From Chloroflexota bacterium (GTDB lineage Bacteria; Chloroflexota; Limnocylindria; QHBO01), in NCBI GenBank assembly GCA_029865285.1, contig JAOUHE010000011.1, forward strand, positions 1 to 21,138: a stretch of DNA of 21,138 nt. Reading direction: 5' to 3'. The number at the start of each line of letters is the position of its first letter. Position 1 is the stretch's first letter. Positions 12,610-19,544 of the stretch are shown here, in pieces. Made by a program: the position numbers and the translations under genes. The notes under the pieces were generated by a model. The model worked only from the letters and a program-made list of their open reading frames with translations. It searched no databases and was not told the origin of the DNA.

Positions 12610-13827
12610 ATGAGTGAGCCACAGCGGCCGATGGTGGCCGTGCTGGTGGCTGCCGGCGCTGGCCGGCGAATGGGTGCCGACAAACTGTGGATCGAGCTGC
12701 ACGGGCGCCCCGCCTGGCGGTGGAGTCTCGACGCGCTGCTGGCGGTACCTGGCATGCAGCGCGTCGTGGTCGTCATCCCGGCCGGCGCCGAGGAGCGCTT
12801 CGCCGCGGCTCTGCCGGCGGAGGCTGCAGACCGATGCCTGCTCGTGAACGGCGGCGCCGAGCGTGTCGATTCGGTGACCGCCGGGATCACCGCGCTCACG
12901 GCGGCCGGCATGCCCGACGACATGCCGCTGCTCGTCCACGATGCCGCGCGTCCCGGCGCTTCGAGTGCGCTCATGCTGCGAGTCGCCGACGCGGTGGCAC
13001 TCGGACACGCCGTCATACCGGTCGTGCCACTGCACGATTCGATCAAGCGCGTGGACACGACGGGTCGCGTGATTGCCCCCGTCGACCGGGAGTCACTGAT
13101 GGCCGCGCAGACCCCGCAGGCGGCGACGCTCGGCGAGCTGCGCGCGGCCCTGGAGGAGTCGCGAGCGTGGGGGCGCGCCGCGACCGACGAGGCGTCCGCG
13201 CTGGCGTCGGGTGGGATCACCGTGCACACCGTTCCCGGCGAGGCGGGCAACCTGAAGATGACCGAGCCCGGCGACGAGCTGCGCATTGCCGCCGTGCTGG
13301 CCGTGTCGGGGTCGCCGATGTCCGTCCCGGCAGTCGCGTCCAGGCAGCGCGCCGGGATCGGCTTCGACGCGCACCGCCGGGAGTCGGGGAGAGCGCTCGT
13401 GCTCGGCGGACTGAAGTTCCCCGGAGAGGAGGGCCTCGCCGGGCACTCCGATGGTGACCCCGCTCTGCACGCGGTGATCGACGCGCTGCTTGGGGCAGCC
13501 GGGGCGGGTGATATCGGTAGCCTCTACCCGCCAGACGATGACCGATGGCGCGGCGCCGACTCCGGCGCGTTGCTCGAAGAGGCGGTAGAGCGCCTGGCGA
13601 CCGCCGGTTGGGCACCGTCCTCCATCGACCTCGTGATCGTCGCTCCGCACCCGGCGGTGGCCCCGCGTCGCGACGAGATGATCATTCGCATCGCCGGTCT
13701 CTGTGGCATCGCCTCCGATCGCGTCGCCGTCAAGGGAACCACGTCCGACGGGCTTGGCTTCGCCGGCAGCGAGGGGATTGCCGCATATGCGATCGCCGTC
13801 GTCTCCGCCAAGGCGCCCGCCGAGTGA
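12610..13827 (+). CDS. ispDF: Bifunctional IspD-IspF isoprenoid biosynthesis enzyme
   Basis: This fusion carries two steps of the methylerythritol phosphate pathway: MEP cytidylyltransferase (IspD) and 2C-methyl-D-erythritol 2,4-cyclodiphosphate synthase (IspF). It has 405 residues from the ATG at 12610, which abuts the previous stop. The IspD half (1-225) has the CTP loop AAGAGRRMGADK (R20, K25), HDAARP, TPQ and TDEA motifs. The IspF half (about 248-400) has GFDAH with metal ligands D253 and H255, HSDGDPALHA with H287, GDIG, PPDDD and the KGTTSDGLGF cytidine-binding segment. Both active sites look intact. IspE, the intervening step, is not nearby. The stop TGA overlaps the GTG start of the next gene, so translation is probably coupled. 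Confidence 0.96.
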   Translation: MSEPQRPMVAVLVAAGAGRRMGADKLWIELHGRPAWRWSLDALLAVPGMQRVVVVIPAGAEERFAAALPAEAADRCLLVNGGAERVDSVTAGITALTAAGMPDDMPLLVHDAARPGASSALMLRVADAVALGHAVIPVVPLHDSIKRVDTTGRVIAPVDRESLMAAQTPQAATLGELRAALEESRAWGRAATDEASALASGGITVHTVPGEAGNLKMTEPGDELRIAAVLAVSGSPMSVPAVASRQRAGIGFDAHRRESGRALVLGGLKFPGEEGLAGHSDGDPALHAVIDALLGAAGAGDIGSLYPPDDDRWRGADSGALLEEAVERLATAGWAPSSIDLVIVAPHPAVAPRRDEMIIRIAGLCGIASDRVAVKGTTSDGLGFAGSEGIAAYAIAVVSAKAPAE

Positions 13828-14573
13828 CGGAGTGGATCGGTGGGCGCCGGCCGGTGGTCGAGGCGCTCGCAGCGGGGCGACCGGCGCGTCGTCTGCTCGT
13901 TGCCCGCGCCTCGCGCCCCGGTCCCGAGCTGAAGGCGCTGCTGGCCGCGGCACGCCGCGCATCGGTGGAGGTCGAAACGGTGGACCCCGACCGCGTGCGT
14001 CAACTGGCCGGGTTCGACGGCCACCAGGGTGTCCTGCTCGAGGTCGAGGAGCGTCGCTGGTCGGATCTCCCCGAGATGCTCGGGCGCGCCGTCGCACGCC
14101 GACACGAGCCGCTCATCCTGCTCCTCGAGCATCTCCAGGACCCCACCAACTTCGGGACGCTGCTCCGCTCGGCCGAGGCGGCCGGCGTGGACGGTGTGGT
14201 CTTTCCCGAGCGTGGAGCCGCGCCGCTCTCCGCGGCGGCGGTGAAGTCGTCCGCGGGCGCCTCCGAGCACCTGCTTCTTGCTCGCGTCGAGGCGCTCGGC
14301 GAAACGGTTCGCGAACTCCACGACCGCGGCGTGCGACTCGTTGCCGGTTACCAGGATGCGCCGATAACCGCGTGGGAGGCCGACCTGCGTGGCCCGTTGG
14401 CCATCGTCATCGGCAGCGAGGGGAGCGGCGTTTCAGGCCCGATGCGCCGGCGCTGCGACCTGCTGGTGCGCTTTCCGATGACCGGCCAGGTGGGAAGCCT
14501 CAACGCTGCGACGGCGGGCGCCCTGCTGCTGTTCGAAGTGGTTCGCCAGCGATCTGCCGCAGCGCCCGTCTAG
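13824..14573 (+). CDS. rlmB: RlmB/TrmH-family 23S rRNA 2'-O-methyltransferase
   Basis: This is a SPOUT-class S-adenosylmethionine methyltransferase that acts on a ribose in large-subunit rRNA; RlmB of E. coli methylates G2251. The GTG start at 13824 overlaps the ispDF stop (GTGA) and gives 249 residues, the usual length. An N-terminal substrate-binding domain (about 1-75) starts with IGGRRPVVEAL. The SPOUT knot motifs follow: DPTNFGTLLRSAEAAG (N109), VIGSEGSG (E199) and MTGQVGSLNAATA (N227). The exact target base cannot be read from sequence, and a TrmH-like tRNA target is a lesser possibility. The pairing of ispD/F and rlmB is common in bacteria. The stop TAG forms the first three bases of a TAGAAT box before the tRNA-Thr gene. 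Confidence 0.93.
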   Translation: MTEWIGGRRPVVEALAAGRPARRLLVARASRPGPELKALLAAARRASVEVETVDPDRVRQLAGFDGHQGVLLEVEERRWSDLPEMLGRAVARRHEPLILLLEHLQDPTNFGTLLRSAEAAGVDGVVFPERGAAPLSAAAVKSSAGASEHLLLARVEALGETVRELHDRGVRLVAGYQDAPITAWEADLRGPLAIVIGSEGSGVSGPMRRRCDLLVRFPMTGQVGSLNAATAGALLLFEVVRQRSAAAPV

Positions 14574-14576
14574 AAT
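14571..14576 (+). promoter_or_regulatory. Likely -10 box for tRNA-Thr(UGU), overlapping the rlmB stop
   Basis: TAGAAT lies 9 bases before the tRNA and contains the rlmB stop codon. No clear -35 is visible at 17-18 bases. The identical hexamer is used by the well-formed promoter at 17127-17156. Confidence 0.45.
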
Positions 14577-14585
14577 CGGCCCGAG

Positions 14586-14660
14586 GCCGACGTAGCTCAA
14601 TGGCAGAGCAGCGGTTTTGTAAACCGCAGGTTCTCGGTTCGAGTCCGAGCGTCGGCTCCA
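14586..14660 (+). tRNA. tRNA-Thr (anticodon UGU)
   Basis: The acceptor stem pairs GCCGACG with CGTCGGC, then discriminator T and encoded CCA. The anticodon stem pairs GCGGT with ACCGC around the loop TTTGTAA, giving TGT. D- and T-arms are normal (GAGC region and GGTTCGAGTCC). Confidence 0.96.
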
Positions 14661-14709
14661 TCATTTGCGGGGAGCACGCGATGTGGGCGGTCTTCACCCG
14701 GATGCGTTC

Positions 14710-15093
14710 ATGAGGCGGGCAGACGTCGTCGCTGTGCTGGCAGTCCTACTACTGCTGGCCGGGTGCGGGTTCGTGAGCCAGCCGATACCGCAGCCCACCG
14801 AGTCACCCCCGTTCCCGCCGATGATCGACATCGTCGATCCGGAGTACGGGGTGCGATATGACTACACATTCCTCACGCACTGTGGCCTGCGCGGAGCCGT
14901 CATTGACGGAGAACTGTGGCTCCCGGTTGGCGGTACGAGGGCGCGCACTACCCACAACTTCGACTTCAACTGGGACCAGGGCAGCATCGTCTTCACCGAT
15001 GCCGATGACGCCGTCTACACCAGTTCGATGGGGGTTGACGTGCCGTTGGCGAAGTGGACCGGACCCTGGCCCAGTTTTGCGCCGTGCTTCTGA
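14710..15093 (+). CDS. Small predicted lipoprotein of unknown function
   Basis: The ATG at 14710 gives 127 residues. A signal peptide (residues 1-18: MRR then a hydrophobic run) ends in a lipobox Leu-Ala-Gly-Cys with C19, so lipid anchoring is predicted. The mature part starts with a Pro-rich stretch and is followed by a compact region rich in Asp, Gly and aromatic residues, with single Cys residues in the middle and near the C-terminus (…FAPCF). I do not recognise the family. The start is uncertain. GGGGAG at 14669-14674 serves either GTG 14683, which would add nine residues, or ATG 14681 of a ten-codon frame whose TGA overlaps the 14710 ATG. It lies close behind the tRNA-Thr gene and is probably on the same transcript. 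Confidence 0.65.
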   Translation: MRRADVVAVLAVLLLLAGCGFVSQPIPQPTESPPFPPMIDIVDPEYGVRYDYTFLTHCGLRGAVIDGELWLPVGGTRARTTHNFDFNWDQGSIVFTDADDAVYTSSMGVDVPLAKWTGPWPSFAPCF

Positions 15094-15332
15094 GGCCAAA
15101 GCATGGAGACTCTGGTGCGCTTATCAGGCCCTGGGCGCTGGCTGGCCTCGCGGTGTGGCTGGTGGTCATGGTGCTCGCCCATAACTGGGCAATTCCGATC
15201 TCGCCAACATGGGAAGCGCACCGCCCGCTGACGGCCCGAAAGTATCTATTTGCCAGCGGTAAGCGCAGACTGCGTGGATCGTGTCAGCCACCGACGCGTT
15301 TGAGGTCGCGATTCCCACCTCAGCGCCGGTGA
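15084..15332 (+). CDS. Possible small single-helix membrane protein, low confidence
   Basis: An open frame from GTG 15084, overlapping the end of the lipoprotein gene, would encode 82 residues. Residues around 14-36 form a strong hydrophobic helix (PWALAGLAVWLVVMVLAH) with high third-position GC, which is coding-like. The remainder is Arg/Pro-rich with poor codon choice and looks like noise. There is no clear ribosome-binding site. It may be a decayed small gene or chance. Apart from it I see nothing certain in 15094-15358. Confidence 0.25.
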   Translation: MLLRPKHGDSGALIRPWALAGLAVWLVVMVLAHNWAIPISPTWEAHRPLTARKYLFASGKRRLRGSCQPPTRLRSRFPPQRR

Positions 15333-15358
15333 CCTCGATAAGGCAGGGGTATTCCGCT

Positions 15359-15580
15359 ATGCGCCCAACCTGGAAATCGACCCTCACCCTACTCGTCGCC
15401 GGGGTCGTCCTGTTCCTCTTGTCGGCCTCCGGCCAGGCCGGCAGCTACTGGGAGAGTGGCCCATCGTGGCTCGGGGTGATCGGCTGGTTCGGCTTTCTGA
15501 TCTGCCTGCTGCTGCTCGTCGCATCGGGGCTGTACGCGGTCGTCCTGCGGATGCGGCACCCGCTCCCGCCCACCGCCTGA
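15359..15580 (+). CDS. Small two-helix membrane protein of unknown function
   Basis: The ATG at 15359 has AGGGG 9-10 bases upstream and gives 73 residues. Two transmembrane helices are visible, at about 7-26 (LTLLVAGVVLFLLSA) and 42-65 (WLGVIGWFGFLICLLLLVA). Between them is a short loop with Gly/Trp and Ser. The C-terminus is short and basic, then Pro-rich. A longer frame from GTG 15281 is open but lacks a ribosome-binding site. I do not recognise a family; the layout is common among small uncharacterised proteins. A strong terminator follows. Confidence 0.6.
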   Translation: MRPTWKSTLTLLVAGVVLFLLSASGQAGSYWESGPSWLGVIGWFGFLICLLLLVASGLYAVVLRMRHPLPPTA

Positions 15581-15602
15581 CTTCCAACGTCATCGCAGTG
15601 GC

Positions 15603-15640
15603 AGAACGACCTCCCGTTTCGACGGGGGGTCGTTCTCGTT
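15603..15640 (+). terminator. Intrinsic terminator after the small membrane protein gene
   Basis: A 14-bp stem, AGAACGACCTCCCG (15603-15616) with CGGGGGGTCGTTCT (15623-15636), has one G-U pair and the loop TTTCGA, followed by CGTT. The T tract is short. Confidence 0.75.
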
Positions 15641-15712
15641 GAGTCCGGGTGCTGCGCCGACGGACCCAGGGCCCAACCGGCTCGTTTGCAGCGACGGGGA
15701 AAAGGCGGAGGC

Positions 15713-15742
15713 TTGAGGTGTCGCTCGGTCGTTCGCTATACT
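15713..15742 (+). promoter_or_regulatory. Promoter of tRNA-Tyr
   Basis: TTGAGG (15713-15718), an 18-base spacer and TATACT (15737-15742). The tRNA begins 41 bases after the -10 box. The short leader can fold CGACAG / CTGTCG. Confidence 0.7.
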
Positions 15743-15783
15743 CCCGTCCGGTCGACAGCGCACCCCTGTCGATCGGGATCCGT

Positions 15784-15868
15784 GGGTAGGTTGAGCAGGT
15801 GGTGAGCTCCGCTGACTGTAGATCAGCCGTCTTCGACTGTGGGGGTTCGATTCCCTCCCTGCCCACCA
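15784..15868 (+). tRNA. tRNA-Tyr (anticodon GUA)
   Basis: This is a class II tRNA of 85 bases. The acceptor pairs GGGTAGG with CCTGCCC, then A and encoded CCA. The D-stem is GAGC/GCTC. The anticodon stem GCTGA/TCAGC encloses CTGTAGA, giving GTA. A long variable arm precedes the T-arm GGGGG-TTCGATT-CCCTC. Confidence 0.95.
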
Positions 15869-15947
15869 TCGCCACTCGTTCGGCAACACACGAACCGGTC
15901 TCACTCGGGCGGATCCAATACACAGATTTACTGATAAAGACCGATGG

Positions 15948-15977
15948 TTGCCGACGCTCCATCGACTCCGGCAGAAT
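15948..15977 (+). promoter_or_regulatory. Promoter of tRNA-Thr(GGU) and the following membrane protein
   Basis: TTGCCG (15948-15953), an 18-base spacer and CAGAAT (15972-15977), ten bases from the tRNA 5' end. Confidence 0.6.
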
Positions 15978-15986
15978 CCAGCGCAC

Positions 15987-16062
15987 GCCCACGTAGCTCA
16001 GCAGGCAGAGCACTTCCTTGGTAAGGAAGAGGTCTCCGGTTCGAACCCGGACGTGGGCTCCA
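15987..16062 (+). tRNA. tRNA-Thr (anticodon GGU)
   Basis: The acceptor pairs GCCCACG with CGTGGGC, then T and encoded CCA. The anticodon stem CTTCC/GGAAG encloses TTGGTAA, giving GGT. The T-arm is CCGG-TTCGAAC-CCGG. It is a second threonine isoacceptor, 1.4 kb after the UGU one. Confidence 0.96.
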
Positions 16063-16093
16063 CATCCAGCGCGCGCAGGAGGTCCGGTCGACG

Positions 16094-17146
16094 GTGAGCT
16101 TCAACGTGGTGCTGCCTCTCCTCTCGTCGCTGCTGTCGTTCGTCTTCGCTGCCATGGTTGCCGACCAGTGGCTGCGGCGGCGGCAGCCGTTCCAGCTGGT
16201 CTGGGCGATCGGCCTGGTCTGGTACGGGATCAGCGCAGGCACCGAGTTCGTCGGCAGCGCCTGGGGCTGGAACGAGCCGCTCTACCGAACCTGGTACCTG
16301 ATCGGCGCCTTCGGCGTGGCGTCGTACCTCGGGCTGGGGACGGTTTACCTGCTCAATCGGACCCGGTTCGGCTACTTCGTGGCGTTCAGCCTGTTCGCCG
16401 GGGGACTCTTCAGCATCCTGGCCGCGGCGGCGCGCGCCAAAGAGGGCGTGCCAGCGTCCGGCGCGGCCGTGGCCGAGGTGGTCGTCTTCTCCGCGGTCGG
16501 CGCGCTCGTCCTGGCGCTGCTCACCCGCTTCGACCGCCGCTGGGTGGCGCACGCGTCGGCGGCCATCCTGCTGGTCGCATCGGCAATCGTCGCGGTGCTG
16601 GTGGTGACCGCTCCACTGGCCGTGCCCGGCTATGCGCTCGATCCCGCGACCGGGGTCCCGATCGGCACCGCCTTCCCGAGCGACCTCCGCATCATCACGC
16701 CGCCGTTCAACATCACCGGCGCCTTCGCGCTCGTCTTCGGCGCGGTCTACTCCGCATATATCTTCATGCCAAAGCGCCGTCTCCTGCGGATCGAGGGCGG
16801 GCCGCCGGTGATCGGGGCAGTTGGACGTGCCGTGGCGGTGACGGTCAACTTCTTCGCCAGCATCCCGGGTGCCGTTCGCGCCCACCGTGCCGGGACGCTC
16901 AACTCTCGGGTACCGGCCACGCTGCTCATCGCGCTCGGCGGCTTCATCCCCGGCTGGACTAGCGGCCTGAACCGCTTCGGCGTGACCTGGTCCTTCTTCC
17001 TCGGTGAGTTCCTGGGTGTCCTGCTCATCTTCATCGGCTTCCTGGTGAGCATCGAGGTATTCAGCGACATACGTCTGCCCTTCACCCGCATCGTGCTCGT
17101 GCGCCGCGACCCGCCGGCCAAGGTCGTTGACAGTACGACCGGCTGA
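16094..17146 (+). CDS. Uncharacterised multi-pass membrane protein
   Basis: The GTG at 16094 has a strong AGGAGG (16077-16082) 11 bases upstream and gives 350 residues. About nine hydrophobic helices are visible, at roughly 5-24, 34-53, 65-87, 93-114, 124-145, 153-174, 203-224, 275-292 and 298-323. The loops are short, except for a polar stretch at 176-200 and a basic, partly hydrophobic segment at 226-274. Trp/Tyr/Gly-rich helices near the N-terminus (LVWYGISAG, TWYLIGAFGVASYLGLGTVYLL) resemble a family of unnamed chloroflexotal and actinobacterial proteins, from memory. I see no catalytic motif, nucleotide-binding motif or transporter signature. It starts 31 bases after the tRNA-Thr(GGU) gene and probably shares its promoter. 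Its last codons contain the -35 box of the next operon. Confidence 0.85.
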   Translation: MSFNVVLPLLSSLLSFVFAAMVADQWLRRRQPFQLVWAIGLVWYGISAGTEFVGSAWGWNEPLYRTWYLIGAFGVASYLGLGTVYLLNRTRFGYFVAFSLFAGGLFSILAAAARAKEGVPASGAAVAEVVVFSAVGALVLALLTRFDRRWVAHASAAILLVASAIVAVLVVTAPLAVPGYALDPATGVPIGTAFPSDLRIITPPFNITGAFALVFGAVYSAYIFMPKRRLLRIEGGPPVIGAVGRAVAVTVNFFASIPGAVRAHRAGTLNSRVPATLLIALGGFIPGWTSGLNRFGVTWSFFLGEFLGVLLIFIGFLVSIEVFSDIRLPFTRIVLVRRDPPAKVVDSTTG

Positions 17147-17156
17147 GCCCTAGAAT
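17127..17156 (+). promoter_or_regulatory. Promoter of the rpmG-tRNA-Trp-secE-nusG-ribosomal protein cluster
   Basis: TTGACA (17127-17132), an 18-base spacer and TAGAAT (17151-17156). This is the best promoter in the window. The -35 box lies inside the last codons of the upstream membrane protein gene. Confidence 0.8.
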
Positions 17157-17230
17157 CCGCTCATCTCCCCCGGTCTTCCGTCCTTTTTCAGCATGGGCGG
17201 CGCCGGGTGGTTCGGACAGGGAAACGAACT

Positions 17231-17395
17231 GTGGCCAAGGCTGAGAATCGCCCGGTAATCGCACTGGCGTGCACGACCTGCAAGGAGCGCACGTACAGCA
17301 CCCGGAAGAACAAGAAGAACGACCCCGGGCGTCTGGAGCTCAACAAGTTCTGCCCGCGCTGCCGACAGCACACCCTGCATCGGGAGACGAAGTAG
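17231..17395 (+). CDS. rpmG: 50S ribosomal protein L33, zinc-binding form
   Basis: This is a small large-subunit protein of 54 residues. The GTG at 17231 has AGGGA eight bases upstream and gives the expected length; the longer GTG at 17207 adds a basic extension that the family lacks. Two Cys-X2-Cys pairs (CTTC and CPRC) show the zinc-binding, C+ form, which is usually constitutive rather than zinc-starvation induced. The body matches L33 (ERTYSTRKNKKNDPGRLELNKFCP). It is the first gene after the promoter, and tRNA-Trp starts 12 bases after its stop. Confidence 0.96.
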   Translation: MAKAENRPVIALACTTCKERTYSTRKNKKNDPGRLELNKFCPRCRQHTLHRETK

Positions 17396-17407
17396 GCTGA
17401 CCGTCGG

Positions 17408-17483
17408 AGGGGTGTAGCTCAACTGGTAGAGCACTGGTCTCCAAAACCAGCGGTTGCAGGTTCGAGTCCTGTCGCCCCTGCCA
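17408..17483 (+). tRNA. tRNA-Trp (anticodon CCA)
   Basis: The acceptor pairs AGGGGTG with CGCCCCT, then G and encoded CCA. The anticodon stem CTGGT/ACCAG encloses CTCCAAA, giving CCA. It lies between rpmG and secE, a conserved position in many bacteria, and must be cut from the mRNA. Confidence 0.97.
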
Positions 17484-17525
17484 GCACCGTCAGACAATCC
17501 AACGTAGGAGCAAGCGAAAAGCACT

Positions 17526-17708
17526 GTGTTCCGTCGCCTCCGCCAGTACCTCCTCGAGGCCTGGTCAGAACTCAAGAAGGTCGCCTGGCCCACCCGCGAG
17601 ACGGTGGTCAAGTTGACGCTGATCGTCATCGCCGTCTCGATCGCGGTGGGGATCTACATTGCGGTGCTTGACGGCGTCCTGCATTTTGGCGTGGAGCAGA
17701 TTCTGTGA
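17526..17708 (+). CDS. secE: Preprotein translocase subunit SecE
   Basis: SecE is the essential small subunit of the SecYEG channel. It has 60 residues from GTG 17526; AGGAG lies 15 bases upstream, a long spacing, and no better start exists in frame. An amphipathic N-terminal segment carries the family motif LKKVAWPTRETVVK, and one transmembrane helix follows (about 31-50). This is the short, single-helix form typical outside the enterobacteria. The stop overlaps the nusG start (TGATG). Confidence 0.96.
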   Translation: MFRRLRQYLLEAWSELKKVAWPTRETVVKLTLIVIAVSIAVGIYIAVLDGVLHFGVEQIL

Positions 17709-18328
17709 TGAAAGACGAGCAGGTACGCGAGAACGAGGCACGCCAGGCCGCGCGACTGTCGCGGGAGGCCCCGCAGCCCGACGACCCGTACGCCGCCGAG
17801 CGCACCAGCAAGCAGTGGTACGTGATCCACACCTACTCCGGATACGAGAACAAGGTCAAGGCCAACCTCGAACATCGGATCGAATCGATGGGTGTCGAGG
17901 ACCAGATCTTCCAGGTCCTCGTCCCGATGGAGGAGGAGATCGAGATCAAGAACGGCCAGCGGCAGACCGTCAACAAGAAGGTCTTCCCCGGCTACGTCCT
18001 GGTCGAGATGGTGATGACCGATGAGTCCTGGTACGTCGTGCGCAACACGCCTGGCGTGACCAGCTTCGTCGGATCCGGCAACCGGCCGACCCCGCTCATG
18101 GAGGGCGAGGTCAAGAAGATCCTCAAGCAGATGGGGGTCGAGGCGCCGAAGTTCAAGCTCCAGTTCAGCAAGGGACAGAGCGTCCGCGTCAAGGACGGCC
18201 CGTTTGCCGAGTTCATCGGTACCGTGGACGAAGTGAACCCGGAGCGCAACAAGGTGAAGGTGCTCGTCAGCATCTTCGGCCGGGAGACCCCGGTCGAGCT
18301 CGACTTCCTGCAGATCGACAAGCTCTAG
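17708..18328 (+). CDS. nusG: Transcription elongation/antitermination factor NusG
   Basis: NusG binds RNA polymerase and couples it to Rho or the ribosome. The ATG at 17708 shares one base with the secE stop and gives 206 residues; GTG 17705 is an alternative one codon longer. The first 35 residues are a polar, charged extension not needed by the family. The NGN domain runs about 36-130 (KQWYVIHTYSGYENKV, then FPGYVLVEM and VRNTPGVTSFVG). The KOW domain lies at about 153-206 (GQSVRVKDGPFAEFIGTVDEV). Both are canonical and intact. Confidence 0.97.
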   Translation: MKDEQVRENEARQAARLSREAPQPDDPYAAERTSKQWYVIHTYSGYENKVKANLEHRIESMGVEDQIFQVLVPMEEEIEIKNGQRQTVNKKVFPGYVLVEMVMTDESWYVVRNTPGVTSFVGSGNRPTPLMEGEVKKILKQMGVEAPKFKLQFSKGQSVRVKDGPFAEFIGTVDEVNPERNKVKVLVSIFGRETPVELDFLQIDKL

Positions 18329-18368
18329 GAACCATGGCGGCCACCGTGGCCGTCGCAAGCGAGAGGGA

Positions 18369-18385
18369 GGGGCGCAACCCGCCCC
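18369..18385 (+). promoter_or_regulatory. Small hairpin in the rplK leader, possible L1 operator
   Basis: GGGGCG (18369-18374) and CGCCCC (18380-18385) pair around CAACC, about 20 bases before rplK. L1 represses rplKA translation in E. coli by binding the rplK leader; that this hairpin does so here is a guess from position only. Confidence 0.25.
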
Positions 18386-18406
18386 GATCGAACCTCGGAG
18401 GAACGA

Positions 18407-18832
18407 ATGGCAAAGAAGATCCGCACCATCCTCAAGGTGCAGGCGCCCGCCGGAAAGGCGACCGCCGCCCCGCCGATCGGCCCCGCGCTGGGTCAGCACG
18501 GCATCAACATCATGGAGTTCATCAAGGCGTTCAACGAGCGCACCGCGAGCCAGACCGGCTACGTCGTGCCGGCCGAGATCACCGTCTTCGAGGATCGCTC
18601 GTTCACCTTCGTGACCAAGGCGCCGCTGGCCGCCGCGCTCCTGAAGCGCGCCGCCGGGGTGGAGAGCGGCTCGGCGGAGCCGAACCGCACCAAGGTCGGT
18701 AAGGTGAACCAGGAGCAGCTCCGCGAGATCGCCGAGGCGAAGATGGCTGACCTCAACGCCAACGACATCGAGCACGCGATGCGCATCGTGGCGGGCACGG
18801 CCCGCAGCATGGGCATCGAGGTGGCCGACTGA
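18407..18832 (+). CDS. rplK: 50S ribosomal protein L11
   Basis: L11 builds the GTPase-associated stalk base on 23S rRNA. The ATG at 18407 has GGAGG six bases upstream. The length of 141 residues is exactly that of the family. The N-terminal domain has the Pro-rich PPIGPALGQHGINIMEF motif. The C-terminal RNA-binding domain has the segment NDIEHAMRIVAGTARSMGIEV. The stop TGA shares its last base with the rplA ATG. Confidence 0.98.
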   Translation: MAKKIRTILKVQAPAGKATAAPPIGPALGQHGINIMEFIKAFNERTASQTGYVVPAEITVFEDRSFTFVTKAPLAAALLKRAAGVESGSAEPNRTKVGKVNQEQLREIAEAKMADLNANDIEHAMRIVAGTARSMGIEVAD

Positions 18833-19539
18833 TGGCTCGCCATGGCCGCAAGTACCTCGAGGCGGCGAAACTGATCGAGGCGGAACGTCGCTACACCGTG
18901 GAAGAGGCATGTGAGCTGCTGCCGCGGGTCTCGACCGTCAAGTTCGACGCGACGGTCGAGGCGCACCTGCGTCTCGGCATCGATCCGCGCCACGCCGACC
19001 AGCTGGTGCGCGGGACTGTCGTCCTGCCGCACGGAACCGGCCGCACGACCCGGGTGATCGTCTTCGCCCAGGGTGAGAAGGCCCAGGAGGCTCTCCGCGC
19101 CGGTGCCGACGAGGTGGGTGGCGAGGACCTGGTCAAGAAGATCGACGCCGGCTGGTTCGAATTCGACGTGGCGATCGCCACGCCCGACATGATGGGCATG
19201 GTCGGTCGGCTCGGGAAGAAGCTCGGACCGCGCGGTCTGATGCCGAACCCAAAGTCGGGGACCGTCACCTTTGACATCGAGCGCGCGGCGGGGGAGATCA
19301 AGTCGGGCCGGATCGAGTTCAAGGTTGACCGGGCCGGTATCGTGCATGCGCCGGTTGGGAAGATCAGCTTCGGCAGTGAGCAGCTCGGCGCCAACATCAT
19401 CGCCCTGGTCGACGCCGTTCAGCGCGCGAAGCCATCGGGCGCCAAGGGCACCTATATGCGCACCCTGACCCTTGCACCGAGCATGGGACCCGGCGTCCGT
19501 ATCGACATCCCGTCAGCGCTGGCCGCCGCCACCGCGTAG
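18832..19539 (+). CDS. rplA: 50S ribosomal protein L1
   Basis: L1 forms the mobile L1 stalk at the E site and in many bacteria represses its own operon. It has 235 residues from ATG 18832, overlapping the rplK stop by one base, which implies coupled translation. Family landmarks are KFDATVEAHLRLGID near the start, the central TPDMMGMVGRLGKKLGPRGLMPNPKSGTV block, and GTYMRTLTLAPSMGPGVRID near the end. There are no anomalies. Confidence 0.98.
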   Translation: MARHGRKYLEAAKLIEAERRYTVEEACELLPRVSTVKFDATVEAHLRLGIDPRHADQLVRGTVVLPHGTGRTTRVIVFAQGEKAQEALRAGADEVGGEDLVKKIDAGWFEFDVAIATPDMMGMVGRLGKKLGPRGLMPNPKSGTVTFDIERAAGEIKSGRIEFKVDRAGIVHAPVGKISFGSEQLGANIIALVDAVQRAKPSGAKGTYMRTLTLAPSMGPGVRIDIPSALAAATA

Positions 19540-19544
19540 TGAGG

